Source: JANXSF01 sp031394025
GTDB taxonomy: Bacteria > Acidobacteriota > Terriglobia > Bryobacterales > Bryobacteraceae
Length of the DNA: 30,294 nucleotides
NCBI GenBank assembly: GCA_031394025.1
Contig: JANMWO010000638.1
Span: 1 to 30,294 of the forward strand
Direction of reading: 5' to 3'
A model generated the notes under the pieces. It was not told the DNA's origin, did no database searches, and was given only the letters and a program-made list of their open reading frames with translations. Position numbers and translations under genes: made by a program. Numbering within the stretch: position 1 is the first letter of the stretch; every line of letters starts with the position of its first letter. Positions 23,575 through 30,294 of this stretch are shown piece by piece.

Positions 23575-24570
23575 GGCTTGCAACTTGTTTGCGGCCGCAC
23601 CGGAATCAATGGATGCTTCGGCCATTTTGACACCTTCACGCAGATCCTTGGTTTTGCCTGCCACAACTAAAGCTGCCGCCGCGTTGGCCAGAACAATTTC
23701 ACGGCAGGGGCCTTTTTCTCCTGCCAGAATGGCTCTGGCGATGGCCGTATTTTCATCCAGACCGCTGCCTTTCAACGATGCCGGGTCGGCAAGGGGAAGT
23801 CCAAAGTCAGAAGGGTGCCATTGCATTTGATCCACTTTGCCTGGCCGAACTTCAAACACCGTGGTGGACCCGGTGGTGGTGATTTCATCCAGTCCATCAC
23901 TGCCGTGAACTACGAAGCCATGTTGTAGTTCCAATCGGCTGAGTGCGCCAGCCATCAACGCTGCAGCCTTCACGCTTGGCGCGCCGATCAATTGGGCGGT
24001 GGCTCCTGCAGGATTGGCAAGTGGTCCTAACAAATTGAAGACCGTTCGCAATTTCAATTCCCGCCGGGCGGGTTGGGCGTGTCGCATGGCTGGATGCAAT
24101 GCTGGAGCGAAGAGAAAACACATTCCAGTCTCCCGAATGGATTGAGCCATCTGTGTTGGTTCAATGGCGATATTTACACCCAACGCTTCCAATAAATCAG
24201 CACTGCCAAACAACGAACTGATGGATCTGTTCCCATGCTTTGCTACGCGGACGCCAGCACCTGCAACCACAAATGCAGTGACGGTAGATATGTTGAACGT
24301 ATGGCTGCCATCGCCACCAGTGCCGCAGGTGTCAAGCAACGGTTCCCCTTGTTGGGGAACTTCGACGTGGACCACTCTATGGCGCATTTCCTTGGCGAAT
24401 CCATACAATTCGTCAGCGGTTTCCCCTTTCATTTTGAGAGCAACAAGGAAAGCAGCAATGAGTGCGACGGACGCTTCACCGCTAAGAATAAACCTCATGG
24501 CGTGTTCGGCATCGTCTGAGGAAAGGTCCTCGCGCTGCATTACTCGTTCCAGGATTGGCAGAAGTGGCAT
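23536..24570 (-). CDS. trpD: Anthranilate phosphoribosyltransferase
   Basis: The product has 344 residues from the ATG at 24570; the frame is open to 24810, but that part is antisense to sucC and unlike the family. It transfers a phosphoribosyl group from PRPP to anthranilate in tryptophan synthesis. Motifs are D-T-C-G-T-G-G-D (80-87), N-I-S-T, K-H-G-N-R (111-115), G-S-A-D-L-L-E-A-L-G and N-L-L-G-P-L-A-N-P. The usual S-S-K/x-S-G-S reads S-S-L-F-G-S here. No other trp gene is adjacent, so it is an isolated pathway gene. The start is 21 bp from the divergent sucC, and the 3' end overlaps the receiver gene. Confidence 0.95.
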   Translation of the reverse strand: MPLLPILERVMQREDLSSDDAEHAMRFILSGEASVALIAAFLVALKMKGETADELYGFAKEMRHRVVHVEVPQQGEPLLDTCGTGGDGSHTFNISTVTAFVVAGAGVRVAKHGNRSISSLFGSADLLEALGVNIAIEPTQMAQSIRETGMCFLFAPALHPAMRHAQPARRELKLRTVFNLLGPLANPAGATAQLIGAPSVKAAALMAGALSRLELQHGFVVHGSDGLDEITTTGSTTVFEVRPGKVDQMQWHPSDFGLPLADPASLKGSGLDENTAIARAILAGEKGPCREIVLANAAAALVVAGKTKDLREGVKMAEASIDSGAAANKLQALVDFTRSCNFSE

Positions 24571-24591
24571 GCTATGATTGCAGTTTACCCT

Positions 24592-25749
24592 ATGAAAATT
24601 CATGAGTATCAGGCGAAGGCCATCTTGGCCCGCTACGGGGTGCCTGTGCCCAAGAGCAAAGTGGCATTTTCCGTAGAAGAAGCTGAGGCTGCGGCCAAAG
24701 AACTTGGCGGGGTTACCGTCGTCAAAGCACAGATCCATGCAGGCGGACGGGGCAAGGGTGGTGGGGTCAAAGTCGCCAAGACTTTTGAAGAAGCCTCCAT
24801 TGCCATCCACCGAATTTTAGGCATGCAGTTGGTGACGCACCAGACGGGACCGGAAGGGACCAAGGTGCATCGACTTCTGATTGAAGAAGGTTTGCCCATT
24901 GCCAAGGAACTTTACCTGGGCATCACGCTGGATCGGGTTCAAGGCAAGAACGTGTTCATGGCATCGAGTGAAGGCGGAATGGACATTGAAGACGTTGCCG
25001 CGCACACTCCTGAAAAAATCCTGAAAGAGATTATTGAACCGGGGATTGGGCTTTCGCCATTTCAGGCTCGTAAGTTGGCTTTTGGAATTGGAATTCCAGC
25101 GGCAAGCATGAACGAAGCGGTGAAAGCGATGATCGCCCTGACCAAGGCTTACGACGACATTGACGCATCCCTTGCGGAAATTAATCCTTTCATCCTGCTA
25201 ACAGACGGCCATGTGATGGCACTTGACGCGAAGATCACGATTGATGACAACGCGCTGTTCCGTCACAAAGAGTTTGAAAGCCTGCGTGATTTGAACGAAG
25301 AAGATCCGCTGGAAGTGGAAGCGTCAAAGTTCGGATTGAATTACATCAAGCTGGACGGAAACATTGCGTGCATGGTGAATGGTGCCGGGTTGGCCATGGC
25401 CACCATGGACATCATCAAATACACCGGTGGGGAACCGGCAAACTTTCTGGACGTTGGCGGCGGTGCTAATGAAGAGCAGATTAAGAACGCGTTCCGGATT
25501 CTGCTGTCAGACACTGCTGTGAAAGCCGTATTGATTAATATTTTTGGCGGCATCTTACGTTGCGACATACTTGCCCGCGGGGTTGTGAATGCCGCGCGAG
25601 ACCTTGGTATTCAAGTTCCAATCGTGATTCGCATGGAAGGAACCAATGTTGAGGAAGGGAAGAAAATCATTCTGGAATCCGGGTTCAATTTCGCCATTGC
25701 TGACGGCATGAAAGACGCGGCAGAGAAAATTGTGAGGGCCGCACAATGA
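24592..25749 (+). CDS. sucC: Succinate-CoA ligase (ADP/GDP-forming) beta subunit
   Basis: The product has 385 residues. It is the ATP-grasp subunit of the TCA-cycle enzyme that makes succinate and NTP from succinyl-CoA. It starts M-K-I-H-E-Y-Q-A-K and has the glycine-rich loop G-G-R-G-K-G-G-G-V-K, A-E-I-N-P, M-V-N-G-A-G-L-A-M and N-I-F-G-G-I motifs. The ATG at 24592 matches the universal N-terminus; an ATG at 24574 would add six unlikely residues and nearly touch trpD. No clear Shine-Dalgarno is seen. The stop overlaps the sucD start (ATGA), coupling translation of the two subunits. Confidence 0.96.
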   Translation: MKIHEYQAKAILARYGVPVPKSKVAFSVEEAEAAAKELGGVTVVKAQIHAGGRGKGGGVKVAKTFEEASIAIHRILGMQLVTHQTGPEGTKVHRLLIEEGLPIAKELYLGITLDRVQGKNVFMASSEGGMDIEDVAAHTPEKILKEIIEPGIGLSPFQARKLAFGIGIPAASMNEAVKAMIALTKAYDDIDASLAEINPFILLTDGHVMALDAKITIDDNALFRHKEFESLRDLNEEDPLEVEASKFGLNYIKLDGNIACMVNGAGLAMATMDIIKYTGGEPANFLDVGGGANEEQIKNAFRILLSDTAVKAVLINIFGGILRCDILARGVVNAARDLGIQVPIVIRMEGTNVEEGKKIILESGFNFAIADGMKDAAEKIVRAAQ

Positions 25750-26612
25750 GCGTACTGGTAAATAAAAACACTCGTCTGTTGGTGCAAGGGTTCACTGGCA
25801 GTCAGGGCACGTTTCACGCCCAGCAATCGCTTGCTTATGGCACCACAGTGGTGGGCGGAGTTACACCTGGCAAGGGTGGCCAAAAACATTTAGATCTTCC
25901 CGTGTTTAACACCGTTTCCGATGCTGTGAAGGATACGGGAGCCAATGCGACGGTGATTTTCGTACCGCCTCCCTTTGCTGCCGATTCCATTATGGAAGCA
26001 GCAGACGCGGGCATTGCGCTGATTGTCTGTATTACGGAAGGCATTCCTACGCGGGACATGATTGTGGTGCGGGAATTCTTGAAATCCCGTAAATCGCGGC
26101 TGATTGGTCCCAACTGTCCGGGTATTATCACCCCGGAAGAATGCCGTATTGGCATTATGCCCGGGCACATTCATAAGAAGGGTCCAGTGGGTGTTGTGTC
26201 GCGATCTGGAACGCTGACTTACGAAGCTGTGGGACAGTTGACGAAGCTGGGCATTGGCCAATCTACCTGCATCGGCATTGGTGGCGATCCTATTATTGGC
26301 ACCACGCACATTGACGCCATCCAGTTGTTCAACGACGACCCCGATACCCACGCCATCGTGATGATTGGCGAGATTGGCGGTAACAATGAAGAGATTGCCG
26401 CAGAGTGGATTAAGCACAATGTGAAGAAGCCGGTGATTGGTTTCATCGCAGGGCAAACGGCGCCTCCGGGACGTCGTATGGGCCACGCTGGTGCCATCAT
26501 TTCCGGTGGCAGCGGTAAGGCTGAAGACAAGATTAAGGCAATGGAAGATGCGGGCATCACTGTCTGTGCAACGCCAGCCGAAATTGGAGAAAAGGTTAAA
26601 AGCAGATTATGA
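25746..26612 (+). CDS. sucD: Succinate-CoA ligase alpha subunit
   Basis: The product has 288 residues. The CoA-binding Rossmann domain has V-Q-G-F-T-G-S-Q-G-T-F-H (13-24). I-G-P-N-C-P-G-I-I and G-V-V-S-R-S-G-T-L-T-Y-E follow, and the phosphohistidine H247 sits in M-G-H-A-G-A-I. It carries the phosphoryl intermediate and pairs with the sucC product. The start overlaps the sucC stop by 4 bases and the stop overlaps the ndk start by 4 bases, giving a three-gene translationally coupled set. Confidence 0.96.
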   Translation: MSVLVNKNTRLLVQGFTGSQGTFHAQQSLAYGTTVVGGVTPGKGGQKHLDLPVFNTVSDAVKDTGANATVIFVPPPFAADSIMEAADAGIALIVCITEGIPTRDMIVVREFLKSRKSRLIGPNCPGIITPEECRIGIMPGHIHKKGPVGVVSRSGTLTYEAVGQLTKLGIGQSTCIGIGGDPIIGTTHIDAIQLFNDDPDTHAIVMIGEIGGNNEEIAAEWIKHNVKKPVIGFIAGQTAPPGRRMGHAGAIISGGSGKAEDKIKAMEDAGITVCATPAEIGEKVKSRL

Positions 26613-27028
26613 GCTTGGAACGTACCTACGCAATGATTAAGCCGGACGCTGTGGCGGCTGGCAATTCTGGAAAGATAATTGACCTGATTGAGAAAAATGG
26701 CTTCCGCATTGTGGCCATGAAGAAGTTGCACATGACGCAGCAACAGGGCGAGTCATTTTACGGTGTCCACAAAGAACGTCCGTTCTTCAAGGGTTTGGTC
26801 ACGTTCATGACTGAGGCTCCAATTGTGGCGCTGGTAATGGAACGCGAAGATGCCATTGCAAAGTGGCGTGAATTGATGGGCGCAACCAACCCGGCAAATG
26901 CTGCGGAAGGCACCGTGCGCAAGCTGTATGCGACAAGCATTGAACGCAACGCAGCCCATGGTTCAGACGCACCGGAAACGGCAGCGGATGAGACCAGATT
27001 TTTCTTCAGCGCATCCGAACTTCTGTAG
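26609..27028 (+). CDS. ndk: Nucleoside diphosphate kinase
   Basis: The product has 139 residues, a normal length. It exchanges gamma-phosphates between nucleoside tri- and diphosphates. The N-terminal E-R-T-Y-A-M-I-K-P-D and the active-site N-A-A-H-G-S-D with phosphohistidine H117 are intact. The R-P-F-F nucleotide-site residues are also present. The ATG overlaps the sucD stop by 4 bases. Being made together with succinate-CoA ligase fits spreading the NTP it produces. A GC-rich hairpin follows the stop. Confidence 0.96.
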   Translation: MSLERTYAMIKPDAVAAGNSGKIIDLIEKNGFRIVAMKKLHMTQQQGESFYGVHKERPFFKGLVTFMTEAPIVALVMEREDAIAKWRELMGATNPANAAEGTVRKLYATSIERNAAHGSDAPETAADETRFFFSASELL

Positions 27029-27034
27029 TGGGAT

Positions 27035-27056
27035 GGGGGAGCACCTGTGGTCCCCC
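27035..27056 (+). terminator. Candidate terminator hairpin after ndk
   Basis: GGGGGA (27035-27040) pairs with TCCCCC (27051-27056) around a 10-base loop, seven bases after the ndk stop. Only a short T-containing tract (TATTTCG) follows, so termination may be inefficient. Confidence 0.4.
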
Positions 27057-27351
27057 TATTTCGTACTGGTCCTGCGTGATGGTTTGGGCAGGGCAGTACC
27101 CCCACCATTGGCTATTGCGAAAACAGCTTGGGCGTCGTAAAAATAGATATTCCCTTGCTGATCACTATTTTTCAGTTCGTTCGCAGTCTGGCTTCTTACT
27201 TATCTGGAACCGAGGATTCGGCCAGCTTTCCTTCAACAATAACCCGAGGGAAAGATCCTCATGTCCGTTCCCTTTGGAAATTAGCCACAGCGATCAACCT
27301 GCGTGTCTACAAACCTTGTGCGACTATCCACAAACCCGGCCATGAACAAGC
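27057..27351. other. Intergenic stretch with no convincing gene; possible coding remnants
   Basis: Two convergent genes flank this gap. A 47-codon open frame on the minus strand (27056-27199) has no start codon and contains a strand pattern G-N-I-Y-F-Y-D-A that resembles an NHL-type propeller blade. A second short minus-strand frame upstream (R-V-I-V-E-G-K-L-A-E) is in another phase. They could be debris of a broken gene. Plus-strand frames look like noise. Confidence 0.35.
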
Positions 27352-29673
27352 CTAATAGATCAAATACTTCCGTCTGATCTCTAAAAAGGGTTTCAACTGA
27401 TCGTCAATCCGGTCAAAAATCAATCGAGCGTCCTCCCCTTTTTGAATCGCATCAACCACTGCCTTATTTCCGATCAGCTTCGCATTGCCTTTCCAATCCA
27501 TCTTGCCTGGATGCAGCTTTTCATAGGCAACAGCTAATTCCAACCCCAGCCTTACCGAACGGAATTGCTCGCGATCGGTAATCATAAATCGCAATCCTTG
27601 AATGCGCTGCCCCTTGAAGTTCGATTCCATTGGCTGCAGCCATGTTGGATAAATACGCACGCCGGGAATCTTCCTCTGATTGAGATACTGAGCCACAGCT
27701 TTTGCATTCATCCAGTCTGCACCCACTTGTTCGAAAGGCGCATCGGTCCCACGGCCCACAGAATAGTTCTTGGAATATTCAATCATGCCCACGCCAGGAT
27801 ACAGCAGTGCCGCGTTCAGTGATCGCATGTTCGGCGAAGGATTTGTCCAGGGCAAATTTGTGGAATCGAACCAGTCACCGCGCTGCCAACCTTTCATGGG
27901 AATCACTCGCAAGTCTACGCCTATTTTCCGTTCTCCATTGAACAGGCGAGCAAGTTCCCCAAGCGTCATAGCGTGGCGTAAAGGCAGCACGTGTGCAGCC
28001 ACAAAACTCTCTGAGCCCGCATCTAACATGGGCCCTTCCACGTGGACACCGTCAATGGGATTGGGGCGGTCAAAAACGTAAAAAGGAATCTTATGCTTGG
28101 CCGCTTCTTCCATTGCGTAGAGCATGGTGGCGGGGTAAGTGTAGAAGCGCGTGCCAATGTCCTGAATGTCGAATACCAGGGCATCCAGGCCCTTTAGCAT
28201 TTGCGCTGAAGGCCTGCGATCTTTGCCCGCGTACAAACTCCAAACTTTCAAACCAGTCTTTTCATCATTGCTGTTCCCGATATTTTCATGATCCTCTTTG
28301 CCGAAAATTCCATGCTCAGGTGCCAGCAGCGATGCCAGTTGCACACCTGCCTTCAACATCACGTCTACATTGCGATCCCCATTTTTATTCAACCCGGTTT
28401 GATTGGTGATCAGACCTACTTTCTTGCCCTTCAACATCTGGAATCCCTGAGCTTCCGCCACATCCAAACCGGTATCCACAGAACCACTTCGTGTGACAAC
28501 CCGGCGCACACCAGCACCAGCAATGGTTTCGTTGTAACCGGACAGGATCACCCCTTGCGCATCCATCCCGGCGTTGGCTGCGACGATGGTTGCGATCTTA
28601 GCGCGCAAAGCAGTAGTGGCTGGTCGACGATGTGGATGCACGCTGTTCGATAGGAGAATTACATAGGTTTTTGTTGACGGATCCATCCACATGGACGTTC
28701 CCGTAAAACCAGTGTGACCGAACGATCCGATAGGAAACAACTCGCCACGATTGGCAGAAAATGGACTGTCGATATCTGGGCCGAGTCCCCGTAGAATCGG
28801 CTGATCAGCAGGGGTGGCGGGTTCGGTAAATTTGCGAACGGTCAGCGGACTCAGCACACGCTTGCCATCGAGCACGCCCCCATTTAATAGCATTTGCGCG
28901 AATTTGGATAAATCGCGAGCAGTGGAAAACAGTCCAGCATGACCGGCAATGCCTCCCATGAACTTAGTAGTCTCGTCATGTACGATTCCGCGCAACGGGC
29001 CAGCGTCACCAGGATAATGCTCAGTGGGTGCGATGCGATTGCGCAGCTCTAACGGCGGCTGATACATGGTCTCTTTCATACCCAGCGGTTCGTAGATATT
29101 CTGCCTGGCGAATTCAGGCAGCGGCTTCCCAGAAACGACCCGAACAATCTCACCAAGCAGAATGTAATTGATGTCACTGTAAATGAATCGTTCCCCTGGG
29201 GCGGCAACCGGTTTATCGATGAATGCTTTTTGAATACCGGTTTCATAGCCCTTCCAGACAGGTTTCAGATCCAGGTCTGGCCGAAGTCCGGAAAAATGCG
29301 TTAGCAACAAACGGATGGTGATATCGCTTTTCCCATTCTGAAATTTCGGTAAGTAGGCAGTCACCTTGTCGTTCAAACGGACCTTGCCTTGCTCCACTAA
29401 CTTCATCATGGAAACAGAAGTGGAAACAACTTTCGTCAAAGAGGCACAATCGAAAATCGTATCCAGTGTCATGGCTTCCTGCTGAGGAACCAGCGCCCGG
29501 TTGCCGTAGGCTTTCTCATACAGAATGCGGTCTTGTTGACCGATCAACAGCACCGCGCCGGGCAGAGCATCACGACTCACCGCGTCTTCAATCAGGCGAT
29601 CAATTTCAGGGGCGTTATAGGACTGCGACCAGACCGCAGATGCGACCATCATAGTTACAAGAATAAATTTCAT
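27352..29673 (-). CDS. Serine beta-lactamase-fold hydrolase fused to NamZ/DUF1343 exo-muramidase
   Basis: The product has 773 residues. A signal peptide (1 to about 17) is followed by a class-C beta-lactamase-type domain (about 20-370) with S78-L-T-K81, Y165-S-D and H320-T-G. The NamZ/DUF1343 domain (about 400-773) has G-L-I-T-N-Q-T-G, A-P-E-H-G (E453), F-D-I-Q-D-I-G, R-P-N-P and S-V-G-R-G-T. In Bacillus, the beta-lactamase-fold AmiE removes peptides from muropeptides and NamZ cuts terminal N-acetylmuramic acid. One chain could therefore do both steps of peptidoglycan recycling in the periplasm. The amidase assignment is inference from fold and fusion. Its ATG overlaps the upstream dehydratase stop by 4 bases. 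Confidence 0.88.
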   Translation of the reverse strand: MKFILVTMMVASAVWSQSYNAPEIDRLIEDAVSRDALPGAVLLIGQQDRILYEKAYGNRALVPQQEAMTLDTIFDCASLTKVVSTSVSMMKLVEQGKVRLNDKVTAYLPKFQNGKSDITIRLLLTHFSGLRPDLDLKPVWKGYETGIQKAFIDKPVAAPGERFIYSDINYILLGEIVRVVSGKPLPEFARQNIYEPLGMKETMYQPPLELRNRIAPTEHYPGDAGPLRGIVHDETTKFMGGIAGHAGLFSTARDLSKFAQMLLNGGVLDGKRVLSPLTVRKFTEPATPADQPILRGLGPDIDSPFSANRGELFPIGSFGHTGFTGTSMWMDPSTKTYVILLSNSVHPHRRPATTALRAKIATIVAANAGMDAQGVILSGYNETIAGAGVRRVVTRSGSVDTGLDVAEAQGFQMLKGKKVGLITNQTGLNKNGDRNVDVMLKAGVQLASLLAPEHGIFGKEDHENIGNSNDEKTGLKVWSLYAGKDRRPSAQMLKGLDALVFDIQDIGTRFYTYPATMLYAMEEAAKHKIPFYVFDRPNPIDGVHVEGPMLDAGSESFVAAHVLPLRHAMTLGELARLFNGERKIGVDLRVIPMKGWQRGDWFDSTNLPWTNPSPNMRSLNAALLYPGVGMIEYSKNYSVGRGTDAPFEQVGADWMNAKAVAQYLNQRKIPGVRIYPTWLQPMESNFKGQRIQGLRFMITDREQFRSVRLGLELAVAYEKLHPGKMDWKGNAKLIGNKAVVDAIQKGEDARLIFDRIDDQLKPFLEIRRKYLIY

Positions 29674-29960
29674 GCCAGTTTGTTTGCCAATCCTTCCATG
29701 GCCAAGGCCAGATCAATATCTTTTTGAGTGATCCCGCCTGCATCATGGGTCGTCAAGTCGACAGTGACTTTGTTATAGACATTGAACCATTCCGGATGAT
29801 GGTTTTGCTTTTCAATTCCAATTGCCGCAGCGGTCATGAATGCGAAGGCGTGGATGAAGTCAGGAAATACATAGTCGCGATGAAGTTTGCCTTGGACTAC
29901 GGTCCAGCGAGGCAGTGCAGTCAGTGCGGCTGAAATAATTGCTTCAGGAAGTTTGGGCAT
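29670..29960 (-). CDS. Pterin-4a-carbinolamine dehydratase (PCD/DCoH, PhhB-like)
   Basis: The product has 96 residues, normal for the family. It dehydrates 4a-hydroxytetrahydrobiopterin after aromatic amino acid hydroxylation, and in some bacteria aids molybdopterin enzymes. The signature E-K-Q-N-H-H-P-E-W with downstream Y-N-K-V is intact. The frame is open to 30107, but the ATG at 29960 starts the domain and leaves 17 bp to the divergent gene. No aromatic hydroxylase is visible. The stop overlaps the NamZ-fusion start. Confidence 0.92.
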   Translation of the reverse strand: MPKLPEAIISAALTALPRWTVVQGKLHRDYVFPDFIHAFAFMTAAAIGIEKQNHHPEWFNVYNKVTVDLTTHDAGGITQKDIDLALAMEGLANKLA

Positions 29961-29977
29961 ACAGTTATCATAGAGCG

Positions 29978-30294
29978 ATGTCCCGCATCTTGCCCCGACT
30001 CCGTTGGAACCTTGACATAATGCCCTCGCCCGTAGAAGATCGCCCAGGGTTGATGATTCGCGATTCGTACGGCTATTCAGGCCGTACTTTGATTCTTCCA
30101 CCGCCAATTGTTCCCTTCCTGCAGTTCTTCAATGGCGAAACGGAAGAGAACGAACTATCTGCCCAACTGGTTCGAGAAACTGGAGATCTGAGTATTACTA
30201 AAGTGAAAGATCAAGTTTGGGAAGCGTTGAGCCAGGCAGGTTTTTTGGAAGATGAAGTTTACGAAAAGGCTCGTGAAGAAAAGCATAAAGAGTT
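29978..30294 (+). CDS. Probable AmmeMemoRadiSam protein B (MEMO-like), N-terminal region, 3' partial
   Basis: The open frame runs from an ATG at 29978 off the right edge (105 codons seen). The sequence P-R-L-R-W-N-L-D, then P-S-P-V-E-D-R-P-G-L-M-I-R-D and a helical, acidic stretch resembles the extra N-terminal domain I associate with MEMO-like AmmeMemoRadiSam B proteins; the MEMO domain itself would lie outside the window. It starts 17 bp from the divergent dehydratase gene. An in-frame ATG at 30020 is an alternative start. No strong Shine-Dalgarno is present. Confidence 0.55.
   Translation, partial: MSRILPRLRWNLDIMPSPVEDRPGLMIRDSYGYSGRTLILPPPIVPFLQFFNGETEENELSAQLVRETGDLSITKVKDQVWEALSQAGFLEDEVYEKAREEKHKE

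Noticed and set aside
24574..24591. Alternative upstream ATG of sucC
   Set aside because: It adds six residues not found in the family and leaves three bases to the divergent trpD start.
27128..27355. 75-codon plus-strand frame after ndk
   Set aside because: No Shine-Dalgarno sequence, no recognisable domain, and it overlaps the end of the convergent NamZ fusion gene.
27352..29673. Antibiotic-resistance beta-lactamase
   Set aside because: The beta-lactamase fold is fused to a NamZ domain and the motif is Y-S-D rather than Y-x-N; a peptidoglycan-recycling role fits better.

Overview
The window reads as a chromosomal stretch of a Gram-negative bacterium with an outer membrane, most likely an acidobacterium (Bryobacterales/Solibacter-like). 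This is inferred from gene content and protein style: a long TolC-type channel, a DUF4139 protein, an OpcA-type G6PDH assembly factor, a serine hydrolase fused to a NamZ/DUF1343 muramidase, and a MEMO-like protein with an extra N-terminal domain. No rRNA, tRNA, CRISPR array, insertion sequence or phage gene was found. Genes are very tightly packed, with many 4-base ATGA overlaps, convergent stops 3 to 4 bp apart and divergent starts 17 to 35 bp apart.

Left part (1-6839). A 5'-truncated dihydrodipicolinate-synthase-family gene runs in from the left edge. It converges on a six-gene minus-strand unit, in transcription order: a DUF4139 secreted protein, a homoserine-dehydrogenase-type enzyme, a fumarylacetoacetase-family hydrolase, a small membrane protein, a LolA-like lipoprotein-sorting protein and a multispanning acyltransferase. 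The last three look like an envelope module.

Middle (6840-13122). A predicted outer-membrane beta-barrel protein with a TTG start is followed by a stand-alone response-regulator receiver. An unlisted 58-codon gene faces them. Then comes an AT-rich, gene-poor stretch with two hairpins, an orphan TolC-family gene with a strong terminator, and pyrE-truA.

Right-middle (13123-19898). lexA and a DUF72 gene diverge from a 32-bp spacer that contains an 18-bp imperfect palindrome, a plausible LexA operator. An alpha-amino-acid-ester-hydrolase-like secreted serine hydrolase overlaps an AsmA-family gene. A KirBac-type potassium channel follows.

Right (19902-30294). A central-metabolism block holds zwf-opcA-pgl (oxidative pentose phosphate entry), trpD, and sucC-sucD-ndk (substrate-level NTP formation plus nucleoside diphosphate exchange, joined by 4-base overlaps). 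A degenerate receiver-domain gene sits head-to-head with zwf across a perfect 6-4-6 dyad and runs tail-into-tail over trpD. The window ends with a pterin-carbinolamine dehydratase gene that overlaps a 773-residue two-enzyme peptidoglycan-recycling fusion. A divergent gene whose product resembles AmmeMemoRadiSam protein B runs off the right edge.

No wholly new defence or mobile system is evident. The best second-look items are the amidase-like/NamZ fusion, the lexA-DUF72 operator, the pseudo-receiver at zwf, the beta-barrel/receiver pair and the 58-aa small gene.
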